DNA from: JAYSYM01 sp964543475 | GTDB taxonomy: Bacteria; Bdellovibrionota; Bdellovibrionia; Bdellovibrionales; JAMPXM01 | NCBI GenBank assembly: GCA_964543475.1 | Contig: CAZIYJ010000008.1 | Span: forward strand, 65,463 to 129,462 | Length of the DNA stretch: 64,000 nt | Direction: 5' to 3' | Shown here: positions 16,150-24,391 of the stretch, piece after piece | Numbering within the stretch: position 1 is the stretch's first letter | Layout of the letters: every line of letters starts with the position of its first letter | Notes under the pieces: model-generated | What the model was told of the DNA's origin: nothing | Database searches by the model: none | Seen by the model: the letters and a program-made list of their open reading frames with translations, nothing else | Translations under genes and position numbers: made by a program

Positions 16150-16159
16150 ATTCAAAGGC

Positions 16160-16315
16160 AAGATGGCAAGAAGCCATGACGGTCGAAGGTAAGAAGACAT
16201 GACGGGCAAAGGTTAAAAAGGCGGCAGAAATGCTGCCTTTTTCAATTCGCCTTTACCCTTAACCTTCATGCCTCCCGCCTTCTTGGCTTCATGCCTACTT
16301 GCCTCCATGCCTTTA
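16160..16315. repeat. Intergenic imperfect inverted repeat, family A (second copy)
   Basis: The left side (GGCAAGAAGCCATGACGG, then GGTAAGAAGACATGACGG) closely resembles the left arm after the GGDEF gene at 10.8 kb. The right side holds CTTCATGCC, CCTTCTTGGC and CTTGCCTCCATGCC units complementary to it. An intrinsic terminator sits at the centre. This copy also follows directly on a stop codon. Confidence 0.65.
16215..16242 (+). terminator. Intrinsic terminator of the PilZ gene
   Basis: AAAAAGGC (16215-16222) pairs with GCCTTTTT (16235-16242), and an alternative inner stem GGCAG/CTGCC is possible. The right arm supplies a five-T run. It lies 66 bases after the PilZ stop. Confidence 0.7.
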
Positions 16316-16389
16316 TGTGTTTTTCCTTGTTCTTTTCGCCAGCTTAGACTGCAATAGAAGCAGCTCTTCGTTGAGCAAGGAGGCCTGAG

Positions 16390-17697
16390 TTGCCAAACAG
16401 CCGACACGTGGTCATTGACACAAACGTAATCCTTTTCGATGCCCAAGCAATTTTCAAATTTCGAGATGCCGATGTTTATATTCCTATTTCGGTTATTGAA
16501 GAGATTGATAATTTTAAACGTGATCTTGGTGAAAACGGGCGAAACGCTCGTCACTTCTCTCGACAAATTGACGTGCTCAGAGCCAAGGGACCTCTCGCAA
16601 AGGGTGTAAAGACCGACAACTCTGAGTCGCGAATCTTCGTGACGATCGACATGATGGTCGACGGAATGCCAAAAGAACTCAACGCTGACAAAGCTGATAA
16701 CCGGATTTTAGGAACTGCACTTTACCTTCAAAAGGCAGGCAAGACTGTCGAGCTCATTACGAAAGATATTAATCTTCGAATCAAAGCTGACGTTTTCGGA
16801 GTGAATGCAAAAGATTACGAACCGGAGCGCGTACCAGTTGATGAAATGTATCTCGGCTACGAAGAAGTCGATGCCGAAGCCGACATGATCAACGAATTTT
16901 ATAATAATAAAATTGTGCAGGGAAATCAGTTCAACTTAAAAAACAACGAATACGTTGTTATGAAAGATAAATCGAACGAGAACCACAGTGCGATCGGAAA
17001 ATACAGCGAGAAAGAGGGCGGAATCATTCCACTTCTTCGAAGCGGCGAGAGTATCTGGGGTATCCATCCACGTAACGTAGAACAAACGTTTGCAATGGAT
17101 TGTCTACTCAACGATGAAATTATGTTTGTCTCACTAGTTGGAAAAGCTGGTACCGGAAAAACTTTGATGGCACTCGCTGCAGGTCTTTACAAGACTCTTG
17201 ATGAAGGTCGATTTCAGCGATTGCTTGTCAGTCGTCCAATCTTCCCAATGGGCCGAGACATCGGTTACTTACCAGGGGACGTTGAGCAAAAGTTAAATCC
17301 TTGGATGCAGCCGATCTTCGATAACGTTGAGTTTTTGATGGGAGCAGATAAAAAAGCTGCAGGCCGCGCACAAGAGTTAATCAATCAAGGCATGCTCAAC
17401 ATCGAGCCGCTCACTTACATTCGCGGTCGAAGTATTCCTAATCAGTACTTGATCGTGGATGAAGCTCAGAACTTAACTCCGCATGAAATTAAAACTATCG
17501 TCACTCGAGCCGGCCAAGGAACAAAAGTTGTTCTGACAGGCGATGCTTACCAGATCGATAACCCTTACGTTGATAGCGCAACAAGCGGATTAACTTACGC
17601 AGTTGAGCGTTTCAAGGGACAAAAAATTTCTGCTCACGTCACTCTTCAAAAAGGTGAACGTTCAGAGCTTGCGGAACTTGCTGCTAACATTCTTTAG
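16390..17697 (+). CDS. PIN-domain and PhoH-type ATPase fusion (PhoH2-like)
   Basis: An N-terminal PIN nuclease domain (VIDTNVILFD at about 8-17, IPISVIEEIDNFKRD, later DNRILGTAL) is joined to a C-terminal PhoH ATPase domain. The ATPase part shows Walker A GKAGTGKTLMALAAGL, Walker B YLIVDEAQNLTPHEIKT and the VLTGD sensor. PhoH2 proteins of this design have been described as RNA-directed nuclease/helicases. The start is a TTG at 16390, chosen because GGAGG at 16379-16383 sits six bases upstream and no ATG lies nearby. It is followed nine bases later by a small secreted-protein gene. Confidence 0.9.
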   Translation: MPNSRHVVIDTNVILFDAQAIFKFRDADVYIPISVIEEIDNFKRDLGENGRNARHFSRQIDVLRAKGPLAKGVKTDNSESRIFVTIDMMVDGMPKELNADKADNRILGTALYLQKAGKTVELITKDINLRIKADVFGVNAKDYEPERVPVDEMYLGYEEVDAEADMINEFYNNKIVQGNQFNLKNNEYVVMKDKSNENHSAIGKYSEKEGGIIPLLRSGESIWGIHPRNVEQTFAMDCLLNDEIMFVSLVGKAGTGKTLMALAAGLYKTLDEGRFQRLLVSRPIFPMGRDIGYLPGDVEQKLNPWMQPIFDNVEFLMGADKKAAGRAQELINQGMLNIEPLTYIRGRSIPNQYLIVDEAQNLTPHEIKTIVTRAGQGTKVVLTGDAYQIDNPYVDSATSGLTYAVERFKGQKISAHVTLQKGERSELAELAANIL

Positions 17698-17705
17698 GAG
17701 ATTCT

Positions 17706-18101
17706 ATGAAGTCTTTAGCGTTTCTTTTTTCTTTCTTGTTCACAGTGAACGCGTTTGCTTGCGGAGCAAAGTACGAATTGCAAACTGAGCTTGAGATCGA
17801 TGGCAAAACTATTAGTCCGAAGATGATCACCACTTTCGGCGAAACGACAAAAAGCGAAAGCAAAGACGGCGATATCAAAACCACTTTGCAAGTAGTGGCG
17901 AATGAAGTTTGGGACGAGAAGCATCAAGGCGACGCTTTAAAGCTTGAGTTCAAGGTCTATCAAAGCCAAGGGCGAAAAACATTGGTCGATTCTAAGCCGA
18001 CCATCATTGCTCGTTTTGGTGAACCTGCAGAGATAACTTTGTCCGAAGATAAGCCGGGTTCAAAGCCGCTACGACTCAAAGTTACCGCAAAGAAAATCTA
18101 A
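17706..18101 (+). CDS. Small secreted protein, unknown function
   Basis: The 131-residue precursor has a signal peptide (MKSLAFLFSFLFTVNAFA, then CGAKYELQ). The mature part looks like a single beta-sandwich, with strands such as LQTELEIDGKTISPKMITTFGE and KPTIIARFGEPAEITL. The Cys directly after the cleavage region might instead make it a lipoprotein, though FAC is not a good lipobox. TAGGAG precedes the ATG by five bases. It is probably co-transcribed with the PIN-PhoH gene and the following tiny lipoprotein. No family is recognised. Confidence 0.7.
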   Translation: MKSLAFLFSFLFTVNAFACGAKYELQTELEIDGKTISPKMITTFGETTKSESKDGDIKTTLQVVANEVWDEKHQGDALKLEFKVYQSQGRKTLVDSKPTIIARFGEPAEITLSEDKPGSKPLRLKVTAKKI

Positions 18102-18104
18102 AAC

Positions 18105-18245
18105 GTGATCATTCGTTTATTGGTTATGGCTCTAGTGCTGAGCCTAGCAGGCTGTTCAACTTCTGACGTTAAAGTCGAAGTTGATAACAACCCAACTCAA
18201 GGCATGAGCCCAATGCAAAAACGCGTTTGGGCTTCGCCGTTATAA
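18105..18245 (+). CDS. 46-residue lipoprotein
   Basis: A short ORF begins at GTG 18105, three bases after the previous stop. It encodes a textbook lipoprotein signal (LLVMALVLSLAGC) followed by a mature peptide of about 30 residues (STSDVKVEVDNNPTQG, then PMQKRVWASPL). The LAGC lipobox and tight spacing argue that it is real despite its size and lack of a strong Shine-Dalgarno. It is convergent with the SlyD-like gene, with one base between the coding ends. Function is unknown. Confidence 0.6.
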   Translation: MIIRLLVMALVLSLAGCSTSDVKVEVDNNPTQGMSPMQKRVWASPL

Positions 18246-18246
18246 T

Positions 18247-18720
18247 CTAGTGGTGGTGGCCGCCGGGGCCGTGTGCATGTCCGTGCTGAACTTCTTCAGC
18301 CGTTGCGTCTCTTACTTCAGAGATTTCAACATCGAAATTTAAATCTTGGCCAGCAAGCGGGTGATTCCCGTCGACTGTCACGTGTGAGTCGGTGACGTTA
18401 GTCACGACTACAACTTGTGATGGTCCGCCGCCGCTATCGGCGTGAAAGCGATCGCCAACTTCGACATCTTTTTTCGGAATATTTTCTCGCGGAACTTCGA
18501 CGATCAAGTCTTTGCTGAATTCGCCGTAAGCTTGCGCTGCCGGAACGTGAACCGATTTTTTATCGCCGACTTTTAGACCTTTTAGAGCGTCCTCGAGACC
18601 CGGAATAATCTGTCCAACACCCTCAAGATATGAAAGTGGTTCTTCGCCGAATGACGACTCGAGAGTCTGGCCTTTGGCGTCTTTTAGAGTGTAGTGGAAG
18701 CTAACGACTTTTGGTTGCAT
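18247..18720 (-). CDS. FKBP-type peptidyl-prolyl isomerase, SlyD-like
   Basis: The protein catalyses proline cis-trans isomerisation and probably acts as a chaperone. FKBP text is clear: VSFHYTLKDAKGQTLESSF at the N-terminus, PLSYLEGVGQIIPGLEDALKGLKVGDKK, then an inserted flap and LAGQDLNFDVEISEV. The split FKBP with an insert of about 60 residues and a His-rich tail (HGHAHGPGGHHH) matches SlyD, where the tail binds nickel. The start at 18720 is set by AAGGAG about five bases upstream on the minus strand. A 28-bp perfect hairpin abuts that ribosome site. No signal peptide is present, so it is cytoplasmic. Confidence 0.88.
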   Translation of the reverse strand: MQPKVVSFHYTLKDAKGQTLESSFGEEPLSYLEGVGQIIPGLEDALKGLKVGDKKSVHVPAAQAYGEFSKDLIVEVPRENIPKKDVEVGDRFHADSGGGPSQVVVVTNVTDSHVTVDGNHPLAGQDLNFDVEISEVRDATAEEVQHGHAHGPGGHHH

Positions 18721-18732
18721 GCGAACTCCTTC

Positions 18733-18800
18733 AAAGGCGTCGTACACCCAAAATCCACGCAGTACCAAGGTCGCGTGGATTTTGGGTGTACGACGCCTTT
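18733..18800. repeat. 28-bp perfect inverted repeat in the slyD-like leader
   Basis: Bases 18733-18760 are the exact reverse complement of 18773-18800, with a 12-base loop (AGTACCAAGGTC). One extra T then interrupts a further four pairs. On the minus strand the hairpin ends one base before the AAGGAG ribosome site of the SlyD-like gene. It lacks a following T-run and is far longer than a normal terminator. Confidence 0.9.
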
Positions 18801-18914
18801 TGAAACTAGCGGTGGCTAGACGTTAAGTCAAACAGAGTGTCTACCGATGAGACTGTAAGCGAAAAACTCGCAAGGACCCGCGTACTTAGTCGCTTATGAA
18901 TAGGGGAACGGTAA

Positions 18915-19196
18915 ATGCTTTTACAGGGAAACTTACAAGCAGTTTTTGACGCCCTTTACGAAATGGGAATCATAGATCCCGTTTTAAAAATGGATTGGAA
19001 AGAAGCAAAGTCGAACCAATCTCATCAGATGAGATTTCAAGTTCGAAGAGCAATGGCAGTCGTACAACATTGCCAAAATGATGTTCAACAATTAATAACC
19101 GAACTTGGAAGTTTCGACGACGAAACACTTCAAGGCTTAGCAATGGAGGTGGCTCGTGAATACGCAGATTTTCATGGACGCACATCTTTACAGTAA
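18915..19196 (+). CDS. Small helical protein, unknown function
   Basis: The 93-residue product is soluble and mostly helical (NLQAVFDALYEMGIIDPVLKMDWKEA, then RRAMAVVQHCQNDVQQLITELGS, then LAMEVAREYADFHG). I do not recognise it. GGGGAA lies about eight bases before the ATG. Its last 41 bases overlap the start of the cupredoxin-like gene, whose ribosome site lies inside this gene, so translation is coupled. It therefore probably belongs to a four-gene unit ending with the 365-codon gene before eno. Confidence 0.65.
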   Translation: MLLQGNLQAVFDALYEMGIIDPVLKMDWKEAKSNQSHQMRFQVRRAMAVVQHCQNDVQQLITELGSFDDETLQGLAMEVAREYADFHGRTSLQ

Positions 19197-19797
19197 AAGT
19201 TTAGTAGCGGCAGTAGTAGTCGCAGGAACGCTCTTCACCTCAGCAGCTCATGCTGAATGGAAAGTCGATCTATCACGAAGACAAAAAGAGATTCGTCACA
19301 GTGATATGAACGGCGGAGCCTCAGGCGAAGCGTACATGGGGACTACTAGCTCGCGAAGCCCAGCTTCAACGCAACCGATGTTTGCGAATGACGGGCAATA
19401 TACCGAGCCAGCACCGGTGAAGTGGCCAACAGCTGAGCTTCCGGCACCTGCTCCGCACGCCATGAGTTTCGATGCAAGTGAGCCAGTGACTGAAGTTGTG
19501 ATTATGAACACGCAAAAAGGCTTCGTTCCAAACACTCTTCGTTTGCGCAAAGATGTGAAATACAAAGTTCACGTTGTTAACGTAAACGAAAAAGAGAAGA
19601 ACATTAGCTTCGTGCTTGATGGTTTCTCGGAACACCAATCCACTTACTACGGAAAAGTGAAGAGCTTCTACCTTCAGCCAACACGTGAGGGTGTTTACTC
19701 TTTCAATTGCCCAGAAACTTCAATCGAAGGTCGACTTGTTGTGTTTGCTCCTCCGGGTGCAGCCAATATCCGAACGCCAGCCAGCGAAGGAAAGTAG
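19156..19797 (+). CDS. Periplasmic cupredoxin-like protein
   Basis: The precursor has a long signal peptide (SKSLVAAVVVAGTLFTSAAHA) and a linker of about 60 residues. A C-terminal domain of about 100 residues has a cupredoxin-like pattern: VVIMNTQKGFVPNTLRLRKDVKYKVHVVN, then YSFNCPETSIEGRLVV. Typical copper ligands are not all present: one Cys is seen in FNCPE, but no nearby His-x-x-x-x-Met set. Copper binding is therefore doubtful and the fold may serve another role. GTG 19156 is supported by GGAGG six bases upstream. The stop is followed two bases later by the CpaF-type ATPase. Confidence 0.7.
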   Translation: MNTQIFMDAHLYSKSLVAAVVVAGTLFTSAAHAEWKVDLSRRQKEIRHSDMNGGASGEAYMGTTSSRSPASTQPMFANDGQYTEPAPVKWPTAELPAPAPHAMSFDASEPVTEVVIMNTQKGFVPNTLRLRKDVKYKVHVVNVNEKEKNISFVLDGFSEHQSTYYGKVKSFYLQPTREGVYSFNCPETSIEGRLVVFAPPGAANIRTPASEGK

Positions 19798-19799
19798 CG

Positions 19800-20927
19800 A
19801 TGTCTTCGTCTGCTCCTCAGGCTCTCCAAGTTTTTCAGGACGCGATCAAAGATTATCTGCGTCCTGTTTTGCCGTTATGGGAAGACCCAACGGTCACGGA
19901 GATCCTTATCAACGGATTCGATCAAATCTTCGTTGAGAGAAAAGGGAAGTTAGAAAAAACTGATGTTAGTTTTAGATCTGAAGATGACTTGATGGCCGCG
20001 GTGAATGCAATTTCACAAAGTGTCGGCCGCCGAATCAATCTCGAAGAACCACGTCTAGATGCCCGTTTGCCAGATGGCTCACGCATTCACGTTGTAATTC
20101 CACCTCTTGCGCGCACACGCGGAGCAGTGGTGAGTATTCGAAAATTTACTCAAAGTAATATCAATTTCAAAGACTACATCAAGCTTGGTGCGATCAGTCC
20201 TGATGCCGCAAATTTTTTAGATATCTGCATGTTCCTCGGAAAAAATATTTTGGTGAGTGGTGGCACCGGTTCAGGCAAAACAACATTGCTTGGTCTTTTG
20301 TGCTCACGTATTCCAAAAGGTCAGCGAGTCATCGTGATCGAAGACGCAACCGAACTTAGTATCGACTACGAACACGTTGTGTTTTTCGAAACGCGCATGC
20401 CGAACGAACAAGGTAAGTACGAAGTAAGCATGAGAGATCTCTTGAAGAGCTCTCTTCGACTAAGACCTGATCGTATTATCGTCGGCGAAGTTCGCGGAGC
20501 TGAAGGTATGGAGCTCATCCAGGCGATGAACACAGGCCACAAAGGCTGCCTAGGAACTATACATGCTAACTCAGCAAACGATGCACTTGTGCGTCTCGAG
20601 TCTTTAGCCCTCGGTGCTGATGGAAAAATTTCAGAGAAAGCTCTCCAGTACTCGATCAGCTCAGCAATTGATCTTGTTGTTCAAATCTCTCGCCTCCAGG
20701 ACGGCTCTAGACGCATTGTGTCTATCAGTGAAGTTAAGGGGTTAGACGACGAGATGAACTACGATGTGGTTCCGATTTTCCACATGCCTCACTTGGTTCG
20801 GGCTCAAGACGGAAAGCTTATTGGCCAAATAGAGCCAACTGGCGAAATTCCTTCGTTTATGCCGGAAATCGAAGACAACAGGATTCCATTCCCACGATCA
20901 AAGTTCTTTGCTCCAAAAGCGTCGTAG
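19800..20927 (+). CDS. CpaF/TadA-type secretion or pilus ATPase
   Basis: This is a hexameric secretion ATPase of the type II/IV superfamily. The N-terminal domain (PLWEDPTVTEILINGFDQIFVERKGKLEKTDV) is typical of CpaF. Walker A is GGTGSGKTT from residue 154, with Lys160. Asp and His boxes follow (VIEDATELSI, then LRLRPDRIIVGEVRGAEGMELIQAMNTGHKG). The ATG at 19800 has AAGGAA upstream. No pilin, TadB/C platform or secretin gene is adjacent, so it is an orphan ATPase whose partner is either elsewhere or the neighbouring unknown proteins. It appears co-transcribed with the cupredoxin-like gene before it and the 354-codon gene after it. Confidence 0.88.
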   Translation: MSSSAPQALQVFQDAIKDYLRPVLPLWEDPTVTEILINGFDQIFVERKGKLEKTDVSFRSEDDLMAAVNAISQSVGRRINLEEPRLDARLPDGSRIHVVIPPLARTRGAVVSIRKFTQSNINFKDYIKLGAISPDAANFLDICMFLGKNILVSGGTGSGKTTLLGLLCSRIPKGQRVIVIEDATELSIDYEHVVFFETRMPNEQGKYEVSMRDLLKSSLRLRPDRIIVGEVRGAEGMELIQAMNTGHKGCLGTIHANSANDALVRLESLALGADGKISEKALQYSISSAIDLVVQISRLQDGSRRIVSISEVKGLDDEMNYDVVPIFHMPHLVRAQDGKLIGQIEPTGEIPSFMPEIEDNRIPFPRSKFFAPKAS

Positions 20928-20943
20928 GTGCTACACCCTACGC

Positions 20944-22005
20944 ATGCTTTTTAGCTGCAAAATTAGCTCATCACTACTGACACATCTCGACCGTCGCGGC
21001 GAGAATTTGCAGCTCATTGAAGAAATGAACGACCTTCCTCCTTTAGAGTTTTTGCGCGATCCATCTTACTGGATCGAAGCGCCAAAAATGGAAGCTCTCT
21101 TAAGGTTCTTTCAAACAACTTACGGATTAAATTCTACTGACTCGATCGTGACCGAAGCAGGTCATCGCTCAAAAGATCTCAGATCGTGGGGCGTACTCGA
21201 TAGCGTTCTTCGCATGGTTCAAAATCCGAAGGACATGTACGGCCAACCTGCGAAACTAATTTCGTATTTCATTTCTCCGGCACCGCCGATTGGTTTAATT
21301 CAAAGAGATGACGAGAGTGCAGAGTTTGATGTCGCGTTCGATCTACCAATCGCCTCTTCGGAATATCCCTTGTCGTCGGAGTATGTTCGCGCAGCTTTAG
21401 AATCTCTTCCAACTTACACCGGAAAAAATGCAGCAAATGTGAAGTGGGATGAAACTCGCATTCATATTCAGTGGCAAGACACTCAAAAGAGTTTCTTAGA
21501 TGACGTCAACGCTAAGCCAACTCTCAATCCAGAGTTGCTTCAATCGATCGTTACTGATCTTGAGCATGCGCAAAAGCAGCTCGAAGAAACCAATCGCGTT
21601 CTTCATTCAAAAGAACAAGAGCTTCGCGAGTTAAGAGCGCAAGTTTCTGGGGCGCCGCAAGTTCGCGTGAAAATCGAATCAGCTGAATCATTGGTGCTCA
21701 ATGAACCTAAGCCTGAAAGAGCAAGGCAGGGAAGTTTATTAGACTTAGTCGGAGCTGAAGCTGCGACCCTTAAGCCAGGATCATCAACAGTCTTGGGAGA
21801 TGTCCTCCAAGATGTTTACAAGCTCGGCGATTATCTCGGTCGTGCTCAACAGCTAGTCACGCTTCTTGTGGGACAAGATCGTCTTAATCCACAAGTCACT
21901 GAGGCCATGCGCAGAGTCGATTGGCCTCGCGTGCAAAACGACACTCGTCGTCTTGTCGCCGAAGCTGCAATCAAGTTAAAAGAACTTCAGTCAAAAACAA
22001 CTTAA
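20944..22005 (+). CDS. Hypothetical protein with central coiled coil
   Basis: I do not recognise this family. The N-terminal 200 residues look globular (SYWIEAPKMEALLRFF, then AGHRSKDLRSWGVLDSVL, then KLISYFISPAPPIGLI). A coiled coil follows at about 205-240 (IVTDLEHAQKQLEETNRVLHSKEQELRELRAQ). The C-terminus is helical and contains LGDVLQDVYKLGDYLGRAQQLVTLLVGQ. There is no signal peptide or membrane helix. ATG 20944 is a choice among weak starts; an in-frame TTG at 20908 would overlap the ATPase gene. It sits between the CpaF-type ATPase and eno, 15 bases before the latter. Confidence 0.65.
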   Translation: MLFSCKISSSLLTHLDRRGENLQLIEEMNDLPPLEFLRDPSYWIEAPKMEALLRFFQTTYGLNSTDSIVTEAGHRSKDLRSWGVLDSVLRMVQNPKDMYGQPAKLISYFISPAPPIGLIQRDDESAEFDVAFDLPIASSEYPLSSEYVRAALESLPTYTGKNAANVKWDETRIHIQWQDTQKSFLDDVNAKPTLNPELLQSIVTDLEHAQKQLEETNRVLHSKEQELRELRAQVSGAPQVRVKIESAESLVLNEPKPERARQGSLLDLVGAEAATLKPGSSTVLGDVLQDVYKLGDYLGRAQQLVTLLVGQDRLNPQVTEAMRRVDWPRVQNDTRRLVAEAAIKLKELQSKTT

Positions 22006-22020
22006 GGCCCCGGAGTATTT

Positions 22021-23289
22021 ATGTCAGAAATCGTGTCGGTCCACGCTCGCGAAATTTTAGATAGCCGTGGTAATCCAACCATCGAAGTTGACGTCTTCAC
22101 TTCAAGTGGCGGAATGGGAAGAGCTGCAGTTCCATCAGGCGCATCAACGGGCGCGCACGAAGCAGTTGAATTACGTGACGGTGGAACACGCTATCTCGGA
22201 AAAGGTGTTCAGCAAGCTGTTCGAAACGTAAACGAAATTATTTCTTCAGAAATTATCGGCTTTGATACTCAAGACCAAGTCGGCATTGATGCTGTACTTC
22301 GCGAACTCGACGGCACTCCAAACAAAGCAAAGCTTGGTGCCAATGCAATCTTAGGTGTTTCGCTCGCTTGTGCAAAAGCTGCAGCTTCTTTGTCAGGCCT
22401 TCCGTTCTATCGTTATGTTGGCGGAACAAACGCGAAGCGTTTGCCGATTCCACTAATGAACGTCATCAATGGCGGAGCCCACGCTGACAACGGTCTCGAT
22501 GTGCAAGAGTTTATGCTCGTGCCAATGCTTGACGGAAAATTTAAAGAATCACTTCGCGCTGGCGCCGAAATTTTTCACACACTCAAAAAGATATTAAACA
22601 AACAAGGTCTCGCTACTGGAGTAGGTGACGAAGGTGGCTTTGCTCCGAAATTAAATGGTAATCGTCAAGCACTCGAACTCATCATGCAAGCGATCGATCA
22701 AGCTGGGTACAAAGCCGGTAAAGATGTTTTCTTAGCACTTGATGTGGCAGCGACTGAACTTTACAAAGACGGTAAGTACACTTGGGAAGGTAACTCTCTC
22801 TCTGCTCAAGAACTCGGTAATGTTTATTCAAAGTGGGCTTCTGACTTTCCGCTAATTTCAATCGAAGACGGATTCTCAGAAGACGATTGGGCTGGATGGA
22901 TCAGCTACACTCGCGAACACGGTGAGCGAATGCAAATCGTCGGTGACGACTTGTTCGTAACTAATCCAGAGCGCGTTCGCAGAGGAATTAAAGAAGGTGC
23001 AGCCAACGCACTCCTCGTAAAAGTAAATCAAATCGGAACTCTCACTGAAACTTGGGACGCAGTTTCAACGGCACAAACAGCGAAGTACCGAACGATCATG
23101 TCTCATCGCTCGGGCGAAACTGAAGATTCAGGAATTGCAGACTTAGCTGTCGCGATGAACTGCCAGTTTATTAAAACAGGTTCGCTCTGTCGCTCAGAGC
23201 GCATCGCTAAGTACAACCAACTCTTGCGCATCGAAGAAGAGTTGGGACCATCGGCAGAATACTGGGGCGGGCTACTTACTTTTAAGTAG
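22021..23289 (+). CDS. eno: Enolase
   Basis: The enzyme converts 2-phosphoglycerate to phosphoenolpyruvate in glycolysis. Signatures are unmistakable: REILDSRGNPTIEVDV, AAVPSGASTGAHEAVELRDG, GGAHADNGLDVQEFM, GVGDEGGFAP, the metal-binding SIEDGFSEDDW, VGDDLFVTN, LLVKVNQIGTLTET and IMSHRSGETEDS. The length of 422 residues is normal. GGAG lies six bases or so before the ATG. Its 3' end overlaps the convergent VOC-family gene by eight bases. An FtsB-like gene follows on the same strand beyond it. Confidence 0.97.
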   Translation: MSEIVSVHAREILDSRGNPTIEVDVFTSSGGMGRAAVPSGASTGAHEAVELRDGGTRYLGKGVQQAVRNVNEIISSEIIGFDTQDQVGIDAVLRELDGTPNKAKLGANAILGVSLACAKAAASLSGLPFYRYVGGTNAKRLPIPLMNVINGGAHADNGLDVQEFMLVPMLDGKFKESLRAGAEIFHTLKKILNKQGLATGVGDEGGFAPKLNGNRQALELIMQAIDQAGYKAGKDVFLALDVAATELYKDGKYTWEGNSLSAQELGNVYSKWASDFPLISIEDGFSEDDWAGWISYTREHGERMQIVGDDLFVTNPERVRRGIKEGAANALLVKVNQIGTLTETWDAVSTAQTAKYRTIMSHRSGETEDSGIADLAVAMNCQFIKTGSLCRSERIAKYNQLLRIEEELGPSAEYWGGLLTFK

Positions 23290-23758
23290 TCGCTGCTTTG
23301 AGTTTAGCGATGTCAATTTTTTTCATCGTCATCATCGATTCAAAGGCACGCTTTGCGGTTTTGTGATCAGCGCTGGTTGTTAAGTCGAGAAGTATTCTCG
23401 GCGTGATCTGCCACGAAAAACCCCAGCGATCTTTACACCAACCGCATTGGCTTTCGGCTCCGCCATTTTTAACGATGGCGTTCCAGTAGCGATCAGTCTC
23501 GTCCTGGTTTTCAGTGATCACAACAAAACTGACAGACTCATTTGGTTTAAAAATCGGACCGCCGTTCAAACCAAGAAATTTTTGTCCGAGCACCGTGAAC
23601 TCGACAGTTAATTCGCTGCCTTCTTTGCCATCTGGAAAATCACCCGGAGCGTTGTTCACTCTACCAACTCTACTGTTCGGAAATGTCTTCGCATAAAACT
23701 CGGCAGCTTTTTTTGCTTCACCATGATCAAACCAAACACACGTCACAAGTTCTGTCAT
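23282..23758 (-). CDS. VOC-superfamily protein (PhnB / 3-dmu-9_3-mt type)
   Basis: The protein belongs to the glyoxalase/bleomycin-resistance (VOC) superfamily in the PhnB-like group. Visible blocks are TCVWFDHGEAKKAAEFYAKTFPNSRVG, LTVEFTVLGQKFLGLNGGP, VSFVVITENQDETDRYWNAI and CGWCKDRWGFSWQITPRIL. Despite the old family name, ubiquinone methylation is not implied, and no methyltransferase motif is present. The enzymatic role is unknown. It is a single minus-strand gene tucked between eno and the FtsB-like gene and is probably expressed independently. Confidence 0.85.
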   Translation of the reverse strand: MTELVTCVWFDHGEAKKAAEFYAKTFPNSRVGRVNNAPGDFPDGKEGSELTVEFTVLGQKFLGLNGGPIFKPNESVSFVVITENQDETDRYWNAIVKNGGAESQCGWCKDRWGFSWQITPRILLDLTTSADHKTAKRAFESMMTMKKIDIAKLKAATT

Positions 23759-23922
23759 ATCTCTCTCCCGGTTAGCTCAAAGTAAAAATATCAATGAGAG
23801 GGGCACCCATCAAGAATCATGAGAAGTTCCGCGCTGCGCGGGAGCAGTGCCCGAGACAACAAGTCGCTAGACTCGACCCCAGCCAATTTGCGCTAGCTCG
23901 CACAACAAAGCAAAATAGAAGC

Positions 23923-24246
23923 ATGATCTCTAAGTACGCCAGCGCAGGTATTCAGCTCTTGAATCATCCACTCAAAGTTTTTTGGATTTGTGCAGCAGTT
24001 TGCTTTGCGAGCGTGATTTTAGATGGCAGTTTCATTCGGCTTTGGAGTCTTCACAGAGAAGCCTCGGCGCTTGAACTTAAGCTCGCTGCTGCCGAAGACA
24101 ACGCAAAACAAATCGCTCTTAAAATTCGAGAAGCTCAACAGCCCGCGTTTATTGAGCGCCAAGCTCGAGATCAACTTGATTTGGTAAAAGAAGGCGATTT
24201 GGTCTTCGTTTTTGCTGACGAAGCCCAGGTAGCTAATCAGTACTAA
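23923..24246 (+). CDS. ftsB: FtsB/DivIC-like septum formation initiator
   Basis: The 107-residue protein has a short cytoplasmic N-terminus and one membrane segment (VFWICAAVCFASVILDGSFI). A periplasmic coiled coil (LHREASALELKLAAAEDNAKQIALKI) follows. The conserved C-terminal box FIERQARDQLDLVKEGDLVFVF is diagnostic of FtsB/DivIC. FtsB works with FtsL and FtsQ in the divisome. ATG 23923 gives a family-sized protein; the frame extends upstream but the added residues look non-coding. The order eno then ftsB is also seen in other proteobacteria, which supports the call. Confidence 0.8.
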   Translation: MISKYASAGIQLLNHPLKVFWICAAVCFASVILDGSFIRLWSLHREASALELKLAAAEDNAKQIALKIREAQQPAFIERQARDQLDLVKEGDLVFVFADEAQVANQY

Positions 24247-24391
24247 AACTGTCAACGTTACAGTCGATATGGCTTAAAAGCCTCTGCTGTAGCCTAAACA
24301 ACACGCCGTAAAACGTTCTAAACCCCTATTTTTACTTGCGAAAATGTGAAGATACATACAAACTTAGAGGTATCCAAAAGAGGTTCTAAAG

